From the NCBI RefSeq assembly GCF_016808335.1, contig NC_053139.1, positions 18,556,782-18,620,781 of the forward strand: 64,000 nucleotides of DNA, given 5' to 3'. The stretch is from Panicum virgatum. Lineage: Eukaryota > Streptophyta > Magnoliopsida > Poales > Poaceae. This document shows, one piece after another, positions 58,101 through 64,000 of this stretch. The translations under genes were made by a program, and so were the position numbers. The stretch's first letter is position 1. Each line of letters begins with the position of its first letter. A model generated the notes under the pieces. The model did not search any database, was not told the origin of the DNA, and saw only the letters and a program-made list of their open reading frames with translations.

Positions 58101-61100
58101 TCGTTTCTGAACAATCGTGCTTGGCTCAGTTTGATCCCTCAACTATGAAAACGTTCAATTCAGTCTCTGAACTATCCAAATTAACCCAACTTCATCCAAT
58201 TGCCGATGTGGCACGCCATGTTGGCTCGCCTTGTCACTGCCTGGTCAGCTTAGGGTTTTAACTCCTATTCTAATGACCATTTTATCCTATCCTTATTTTG
58301 AACAGACCAGCATCATCTCATCTTGTTTTGAACAGACCGGTGGGCATAGTTAAGACCAATCAGCGACATCTCATTTTGAACAGATCAATTTGCATAAATG
58401 GGATGTTGCTAGTCTGTTCAAAATGAGGATGGGATAAAATGGTCACTACAATAGGAGTTGACACCCTAAGTTGGCTGGGCAGTGACGAGGCGAGCTAATA
58501 TGGCTTACCACATCAGCAAATGGACGAAGTTGGGCCAATTCGGATAGTTCAGGGGCTGAATTGGACGTTTTCATAGTTGAGGGGCGAAATTGAACCGAGC
58601 ATGATAGTTCAGGGACTAATTCTGCTATTTTGCCATTAGAGAACTTGCTTCCTGTCTTTGTAGCTCGTGGCTCCTGAGCTGAAATGAGCTGGCTCGAGCT
58701 TCTCACAAGCCGAGCGGAGCTGATATTTCTGCTCAAGCCGATCTATCTCATTAACGTAACGAGCTGGACCGACCGAGCCGAACCGAGCCAACATCCAGGT
58801 CTACATAATCCAACTTAGTTCTTATATATTTTAGCTCAAAATTGAATAAAATAAGAGACTGACCCTTAGATTATCTAGGTTAAAATTCAAAGCCTTTACC
58901 AACCGAATATGTAAACCAGCCATCATGCTCGCATGAAAACACCAGCTTGGTGTGATTATAACAGAGGGTTAACGCTAAAAATAATGGACACTAACTATAT
59001 TCAGGGGAGTGGCATTGGGTTCTTTGGAACAAGAAGGATCATGGTGTGGAGCAGCTGCCCCGTGATATCTGCATTGTAGGTTCTAGAACCCTCTCGACTG
59101 TGTCGTCTCATACCATTCTCAATGCAAAATTTCATATTTATATTTCCAAAAATACCACAGAAGCAAGAGTGTATTTAGTTGCTAGATGAAATAGCTCACA
59201 CAATGCATTGTTTCATATTGTGTTGTTTCCAACGGTACATGCAAGATACAAGTTAATCTTGAAAATAGTGTACACATGGTTTCATCCCTATAAAACTAGT
59301 TTCCTCTCTCACATAAATAGTGTGCTATATATGTCATCACAATTGCTTGCATGGCAACTCATGTATTGCCCATGAAACTGCCATTAGGAATGGCTTAAGA
59401 GAGAAGATGGTGTTTTCGGTCTCACTGAGCAGAACCTTGGGTATGTGCAAATTTGCAGTCTTAGAGCAGTCCAAACCAAAAAAACTATCTAGTAGTGTCA
59501 CATGCTATATGTTACATCTAAGAAAGTATAGCTCCCAATGTTACAATTTATAATTGTGTCTACAAAATAAATTCCTTCAATGACCATTCTTCTTTCGCTA
59601 CTAATCTCCTTCCTCTCCACTCTTGAATTCTATATTGGTATTTGTGGTATTCATCCCAATCATGAGTTTCATATAGTTTCGTGAACTTTGGTTTTTGCAA
59701 GAAACCATTTCTTGCATGATACCCAATTGTTGGTCTTTTCCTCTCTCTCTCTCTCTCTCTCCACTTTAATTGCATTGCCAAATTACAAAATATCATACAT
59801 GATAGCATATTAAATGCTATGGGAACTATATCCTTGTCATAGCATTGCATTGGGGCTACCCTTAAACTGCCCACCACTATACACCACTACCCTCAAGCAT
59901 AATGCACGTGTAGCAAAAACATCCATTAACAATAGATCCTAACATGTTAATATGTACACCCTCTGTTACATAAAAAGTGCAATTCTCGGTTTAAAGGCAA
60001 ATCTCATAAAGAGTGCAATTCTAGCAATAACTACATGCATTACCGTTTCAAATATATCTTTTAGAAATTAATTATTTACATGTGGTAGTTAATTCTGTGA
60101 AACACCTTCTATGTATAAATTAATGGGATTAAGACAATTACTAAGTGTAGTATGGTCATTTGCCAATAACACTAATTTATCTAATAAAAATCTAGTATTG
60201 CATTCTTCATAGGACAATTTTGCTACACTATTGGATTGTACGTGCAATAATTTTCCAAGATATTCCACTAAAATTAAGCAGTTTACAAGTTGTTGGAGCA
60301 ATCTGCACCACCTGGTAGATTGTCTTATGTGTGTGCTGCGGAGTCCGTTGGGGCTGTATCTGTGTGATGTTATCTCTTCTTTTGTCTTGGTTCAAGTCCT
60401 GTATTTTAGCTTGAAAGTCAGGTTAGAGAACGTTTGTCTTTGTTCCTCCCGTCTTAGTTTCTTTCCTCCCACCTATTGCTGACTTTCAACGGGCTATGTC
60501 TGAAAATATAGCAACGTTTATGTTTTTCCCAAGTTAAATATTTTTATTCTTATTCTAAATTAAATATAGATATTATGGGATGGAGTGAGTAGTAATTGTG
60601 GAGGTGATTTGATATGGGTGATTTTGCGAGACTTGGCAAGGGAAATGATCCTAACCATTAGCTGGCGTGTTTACTGTTGCAGATGACGGCGTCACACCTG
60701 CCCTACACCCGCAACGGCCTCAAGTTCTTCACCAAGCGCGGCGGGTTGACCTCCGTGGACGTCGAGAAGATCTGTAATCGCGCGGCGCAAAAGTACGTGG
60801 CCCGGAAGATGGGCCTCGGCAGCAGGGGCACGCCGCCGGTGGTAATGCGCGTCGACCTCATGAGCGCCTACTCCCAGCACCTCCGTGACATCATCAAGCA
60901 GCGCGTCGCGCACCCGACGCACTACGACACCCCGCTGAAGGGCTTCAAGGTCATCGTGAACGCCGGCAACGGCTGCGGTGGCTTCTTCACGTGGGATGTC
61001 TTGGAGAAGCTCGGCGCCGACACAACGGGTAGCCTGCACCTGGAGCCCGACGGCATGTTCCCCAACCAAATGCCCAACCCGGAGGATGCCACTGCCATGT

Positions 61101-62420
61101 CGCTCACCCGCGACGCCGTGCTGGCCCACGGTGCGGACCTGGGGGTCGTCTTCGATACCGACGTGGACCGCAGCGGCGTGGTCGACGACACTGGCGCGGC
61201 TATTAACGGCGATAGGCTCATCGCGCTCATGTCGGCCATCGTGCTGGACGAGCACCCGGGCACAATGGTTGTCACCGACGCGCGCGCCAGCGATGGGCTC
61301 ACGCGGTTCATCGCCTCCAGGGGAGGCCACCACTGCCTATACCGCGTGGGCTACCGCAACGTCATCGACAAGGGCGTCCAGCTCAACAATGACGGCGTAG
61401 AGACGCACCTGATGATGGAGACCACCGGCCACGGCGCGCTCAAGGAGAACTACTTCCTCGATGATGGTGGGTGAACTCCCTTACACGGCCTTGATCGAGC
61501 TCTCCTACTGACAGTGTATGACATATCAGAAGATGATGACTTGATCTTATCATTTCGTTCCGTTGCCTCTCTGCTCTTCTTGCCGCGTGAAGGTGCGTAC
61601 ATGGTGGTGAAAATTGTCATCGAGATGGTCCGGATGAAACTGGCAGGATTGGAGGGAGGCGTAGGGAGCCTCATCATGGATCTCGAGGAGCCTGCCGAGT
61701 CAGTTTTGTTGAGGATGAACATACTAGGTGAACCCAAGCATGCAAAGCAAAGGGGTACAATGGCCGTTGAGGCTTTCAAGAATTACATCCAGGTAAATCT
61801 AAAATTTTGTTACCTTGATTTAAGCAGGAGAGAACTGTTTAGCAACTCTTGTTTGTTTATGCGGCCTATTATTTTTAGATTCTGATGCGCGTATATAAAT
61901 ATTTTGCACGAATCTAACTAATCTGGCAGTTGTACAATCTTACTGAACTCATTCCGTTGTTCGTTCTGGTGCATATTAGGAGGACAAACTTTCCGGTTGG
62001 GTGCTCGATGATTGCGGGGATTGCTCAGTTGGCGAGGGATGCCTCGTGGACACAAATGATCATCCTATCGATGTTGATGCATACATGTACAGGTATATAT
62101 GTTTTCCTTTTTACCAAAGCTTCTTTTCACAATATTATTCATGATAGTAGGCCTATTCTATTTCAAAATGACATCACCTCAGAGAACAGGCGATTAGTAC
62201 CAGTTGGAAAAAGGTTTTAGTAGTCCTAGTTTTCCAACTGATATACTCCATCCGTCCCAAATTATTTGTCGTTTTGGCTTCTCTAGATACATCACTTTTG
62301 CTAAGCACCTAGACATGGTACGCACCTGGTATTATTAAAGATAGAGTCTTTTAGTCTCGGTTACGTAGTACTCTCTCGGTTCCAAATTATTAGTCATTTT
62401 GGCTTTTCTAGATACATCAA

Positions 62421-62467
<47 letters not shown>

Positions 62468-63442
62468 TAAGACTAAAAGACTCTATCTTTAATAATAACA
62501 GGTGACTACAATGTTATTTTGTTACCAACTAGAACTAAAGTGTAAACACCAACTGGTACAAAAGCGTAAGACGTCTAAAAAATATATTTCAAACCTATGA
62601 GGAGGCCTGCGCGCACGCGAAGTCACAAGTCACGCAATTTTTCACACAAAATATGCACGCGTGCAATGCCTCAGATTTCAATAAGGAATCACTTGCCTCG
62701 CGTGCGATGCCTCAGATTTCAATAAGGAATCACTTGCCTCGCATGTACGTAGCTTACATACACAGCAGATCTGATTGGAATACAGAGGCTTTCCTTTTGA
62801 ATTAACCCGTGGAGGATCCTTTATACCAATCAGTACAATAAAGACCTCCTGAGCTATCCATCCACCATAAATATATGAGTTTGTGTTATCTAGCTTGAGT
62901 ACGGGGTCCAATTTCCACTGGTATATTTGTGGTGGATGGATGAGGGGTTTTCTAGTAGTTTGTGTTACCACCAATTTCACAAAATACAGCACAAGTCAAG
63001 TTACAATCAGTTCCACAATTGCTCATTTCTTAGGAAACATTATATTCTATACACGTCCTTAGTCCATGGAGTAAGATGTTAAGCAAATAACCATTCATTG
63101 CCACCACAGTGGCTGTCAGGCAGCCCCGGTGCTTACACTACTATACTTTGTGAAAACAGAGCAAAATTTTACAACGAGAATATGAGACCATTGGGCATGG
63201 TCCACGTTCGTCAAAGTGTTCATAATCCCAATATAGCACTGAATATGCAATCCTATCTTCCTGGTGGTTGCAAATCCATGGCAAGGGATCTTCACGAAAG
63301 GTACATAATTCTCAGCAAATCCTAATTTTGTCTTAGCTTTTCACAAATTATTTCATCTGTGTTTCTTAATTCCAGGTTTTTGTTGGCAAGTGGAGTAAAT
63401 GAGTTCCTTGACACTAGAGAAGTAGAGAAATTTGTGAAGTAG
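49191..63442 (+). CDS. Plastid alpha-D-phosphohexomutase (phosphoglucomutase/phosphomannomutase family)
   Basis: Six exons: 49191-49745, 60683-61466, 61593-61792, 61980-62092, 63160-63300, 63376-63442; all introns GT-AG, total 1860 nt, 619 residues. Residues 1-55 are rich in Ser/Thr/Arg and poor in acids, as in a plastid transit peptide. The catalytic phosphoserine loop MTASHLPYTRNG (Ser about 189) is split by intron 1. The metal loop is DTDVDR (343-348), the sugar loop ETTGH (431-435), and the C-terminal phosphate-binding loop RQSVHNPN (about 568-575). All four signatures of the family are present, so catalysis is plausible. Enzymes of this family move phosphate between C1 and C6 of a hexose; the exact sugar (glucose, mannose or glucosamine) cannot be read from sequence. 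Length fits the bacterial-type plant paralogues, not cytosolic PGM. The first exon is very GC-rich. I see no frameshift or stop. Confidence 0.85.
50281..50900. mobile_element. CACTA-like GC-rich block with TTTTGTCCCGGG subterminal repeats
   Basis: A GC-rich block (50281-50760) is followed by inverted pairs of CTTTTGTCCCGGG / CCCGGGACAAAAG (50812-50895), as in subterminal regions of grass CACTA elements. No CACTA terminus is present on either side. It is either the decayed far end of the TNP2-bearing element or part of another. Overlapping long ORFs on both strands (50203-51038) reflect composition. Confidence 0.45.
51240..51350. repeat. GTGTGTTAGTGAGA short tandem repeat
   Basis: Three to four imperfect copies of a unit of about 20 bp, probably inside the CACTA 3' part. 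Confidence 0.6.
51777..54540 (-). pseudogene. TNP2-type CACTA transposase, one frame with six in-frame stops
   Basis: From about 54540 down, a single frame shows the N-terminal helical part (LLQWKATNGVSDKGFGELL), a zinc-like stretch (CPNDCILYRGEYENFDACPVC), the Transposase_21 core (FDLDARNKRFGLSTDGMN, YKACTHCLDDTD, LPYWEVLDVRHAIDVMHLTKN), then DUF4218-like (LVHLVKEIDILGPLFLHNMFPFERFMG) and DUF4216-like (PLFRCQWVKL) regions. Six in-frame stops lie at 54099-54101, 53919-53921, 53610-53612, 53382-53384, 52332-52334 and 51987-51989, with no frameshift between 54497 and 51777. A further frame (51714-51532) continues after one shift. Not able to make a full protein. Confidence 0.85.
54540..55480 (-). 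other. CACTA 5' region upstream of the TNP2 frame
   Basis: AT-rich, with ATTCTTACCATTACAA repeats (54528-54600). Minus-strand fragments near 54830-55080 look coding but I could not assign them; probably a decayed transposase N-terminus or intron. Confidence 0.35.
55890..56130 (-). mobile_element. tRNA-derived SINE in intron 1
   Basis: On the minus strand a tRNA-like head has box A (TAGCTCGGTTGGTCGAAGG, about 56122-56100) and box B (GGGTTCGATTCCC, about 56076-56063), followed by a unique body and a T-run tail (CGCGTTTTTTT). Flanking duplications GCAAAGTAGTCTA (55877-55889) and GCAAATTAGACTA (56131-56143) match at 11 of 13. It is not a functional tRNA gene: no acceptor stem or CCA-type ending. 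Confidence 0.82.
56752..56842. repeat. 30-bp direct repeat AATTCATCAATTAATATTAG
   Basis: Two nearly perfect copies (56752-56781, 56813-56842) stand 61 bp apart just left of the hAT-like element. Confidence 0.8.
56961..57411. mobile_element. Foldback MITE of about 450 bp
   Basis: A nearly complete inverted repeat: GCTGCTCGCAAGCGAGAACA at the left matches the complement of the right end. The arms run on through GTTACCAAATTTAATT and GTTGAACAAAAATTTGTGCA to a centre near 57190. No protein. The duplication is not clear. Confidence 0.75.
58085..58634. mobile_element. Mutator-like foldback MITE, 550 bp, 9-bp TSD
   Basis: Starts GGCAAAATAG and ends CTATTTTGCC, with inverted arms of about 145 bp (containing CAACTATGAAAACGT). 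ATTAGAGAA flanks it perfectly on both sides (58076-58084, 58635-58643). A 9-bp duplication supports the Mutator superfamily. The centre has a second inverted pair (TTTTGAACAGACC). Confidence 0.88.
59740..59761. repeat. (CT)n microsatellite
   Basis: About eleven CT units in intron 1. Confidence 0.9.
62245..62500. repeat. MITE-like hairpin and (TA)n in intron 4
   Basis: A CTCCATCCGTCCCAAATTAT start (Stowaway-like) is followed by a perfect 27-bp inverted pair (62331-62357 and 62470-62496) with a (TA)n run of about 40 bp (62426-62465) between the arms. A second TCTCGGTTCCAAATTATTAG start lies at 62375, which suggests two nested copies. Confidence 0.7.
62680..62760. repeat. Short tandem duplication in intron 4
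   Basis: Two adjacent copies of GCGTGCGATGCCTCAGATTT-type sequence with TCAATAAGGAATCACTTGCC, about 45 bp apart. Confidence 0.7.
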
Positions 63443-63618
63443 AGCTTTGTAATCAATATATTTGTATAATGTACATATAGATCCTAGGTGGAGAAAAAAA
63501 GTCACCATATATAGTTGGGAAAATCTAGCACTCCAGCTATTACATTATTCGTGTATCCTTGTATATAGAATTATACAGAGGAGGGGAGGGGGGATGAGGT
63601 TGGCTGGGAAGGAGGCAT
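63443..63618 (+). other. 3' flank / 3' UTR of the phosphohexomutase gene
   Basis: AT-rich with TTTGTAATCAATATATTTGT, a plausible plant 3'-end processing region. There is no gene before the CACTA terminus. Confidence 0.45.
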
Positions 63619-64000
63619 CACTACTACGAAAAGGGTTTGTAGGGACGCGTGAAAATCCATTTTAGGGGCGGGTACAACACCTGCTCCTGCTTTCCATAGC
63701 TAAAAATAGTCGTTTGCAGACCAGCCCCTGAAAATGCATTTAAAGGGGCAGGCCAGCCCCTCACCTGCCTCTAGAAATCGATTTGTAGGGGCGGGTCGTT
63801 TCCAGCGCCCCTGGAAATGCCTAGCTGCCAAAAAATTAACAATTTGAATTTAGATTTTTTGATTATGTTTCCCGCTACTTTTTATAATTTGGATTCCCGC
63901 CAATTTTGAGCTATCAATCTAGTTCACGATTGCATGTCATAGTGATCGATATGAAATATGTTTCATAAAATACAAATAATGACATATGCAAAATTACATC
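63619..64000 (+). mobile_element. Left end of a second CACTA element, runs off the window
   Basis: Begins CACTACTACGAAAAGGG, followed by subterminal repeats of GTAGGGGCGGGT / CCAGCCCCT in both orientations (63640-63815). The base composition differs from the intron CACTA element, so it is another family. Confidence 0.75.

Larger units (their letters stand above)
56844..58803. mobile_element. Foldback element of hAT-like form, with nested foldbacks
   Basis: Left arm GGGCTGGACAAAATGCTC...AGCTGGCTCAGCTCG and right arm (minus strand) ACCTGGATGTTGGCTCGG...GAGCTCGTGGCT are imperfect inverted repeats of about 120 bp rich in GAGCTGGCTCG. This matches a common grass hAT-derived MITE type, but I found no 8-bp duplication. 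A 57420-57900 stretch of unassigned sequence and two other elements lie inside. Confidence 0.45.
49746..60682 (+). other. Giant first intron (10,937 bp) of the phosphohexomutase gene
   Basis: It starts GTAACTG and ends TACTGTTGCAG, and joins IM to MTASH in phase 0. It contains an AT-rich part with TATGATTTCACTCTAA repeats (49976-50180), CACTA sequence (50.3-55.85 kb), a SINE, foldback elements and a CT microsatellite. Between 58804 and 60682 I see no gene; a CCCTCTGTTACATAAAAAGTGC stretch (about 59957) and GGGATGGAGTGAGTAG (about 60579) may be degraded MITE ends. Confidence 0.8.

Noticed and set aside
59320..59877. Small ORFs in late intron 1
   Set aside because: No domain, located inside the intron, AT-rich.
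1..64000. CRISPR arrays, rRNA, operons, riboswitches
   Set aside because: None seen. The repeats have no spacer pattern and the sequence is plant nuclear.

Overview
This is nuclear DNA of a flowering plant, almost certainly a grass. The evidence is GT-AG introns, a GC-rich first exon with a plastid-type N-terminus, Stowaway MITEs starting CTCCCTCCGTCCC, a tRNA-derived SINE, and stacks of LTR retrotransposons, CACTA elements and Helitron-like sequence of grass type. A panicoid (PACMAD) grass is my guess; the sequence does not fix the species. There are no operons, CRISPR arrays or bacterial features. Two kinds of host gene are visible: one apparently intact gene at the right and a broken gene present twice.

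Layout. (1) 1-15.3 kb is a TE graveyard: a minus-strand Copia-type LTR (1-1279) inside a long minus-strand LTR (about 1280-4560), a possible Helitron end (to 5003), a Copia LTR plus gag fragment (5004-6967), a 5'-truncated minus-strand Gypsy element with a plant-mobile-domain-like ORF on its opposite strand (6968-11904), a CACTA 5' fragment (12.3-13.4 kb) and unassigned GC-rich sequence. (2) 15.7-22.4 kb and 42.85-48.56 kb are two direct, roughly 99% identical copies of one segment. Each carries a SANT/MYB-domain gene with the same premature stop, a Stowaway element, half or all of another MITE, and the same Gypsy LTR at the same insertion site. (3) 21.8-42.8 kb, between the copies, is a decayed Tat/Retand-type Gypsy element (5' LTR, gag, protease, RT, RNase H, integrase, tandem-repeat 3' region, antisense ORF). 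It is interrupted by a complete gag-only element with its own 5-bp TSD, a 3.1-kb LTR, and a 518-bp solo LTR with TSD. Its 3' LTR is missing because the second segment copy starts there. (4) 49.19-63.44 kb is a six-exon gene for a predicted plastid alpha-D-phosphohexomutase (phosphoglucomutase/phosphomannomutase family), whose 10.9-kb first intron holds a decayed CACTA transposon, a SINE, and several foldback elements. A second CACTA element begins 177 bp after its stop codon and runs off the window.

Inferred history: the Retand-type element inserted beside the SANT gene (TSD GTTGG). The SANT gene already carried, or soon gained, its stop codon. A tandem duplication of more than 20 kb, ending inside the element and sealed with about 20 nt of filler copied from nearby, produced the two copies. 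The right-hand element then collapsed to a solo LTR, and a 932-bp Mutator-like element entered only the left copy. A false duplication from joining two haplotypes is a real alternative and must be excluded.

Only the phosphohexomutase gene looks able to make a full-length product. All alignments were done by eye; no searches were run.
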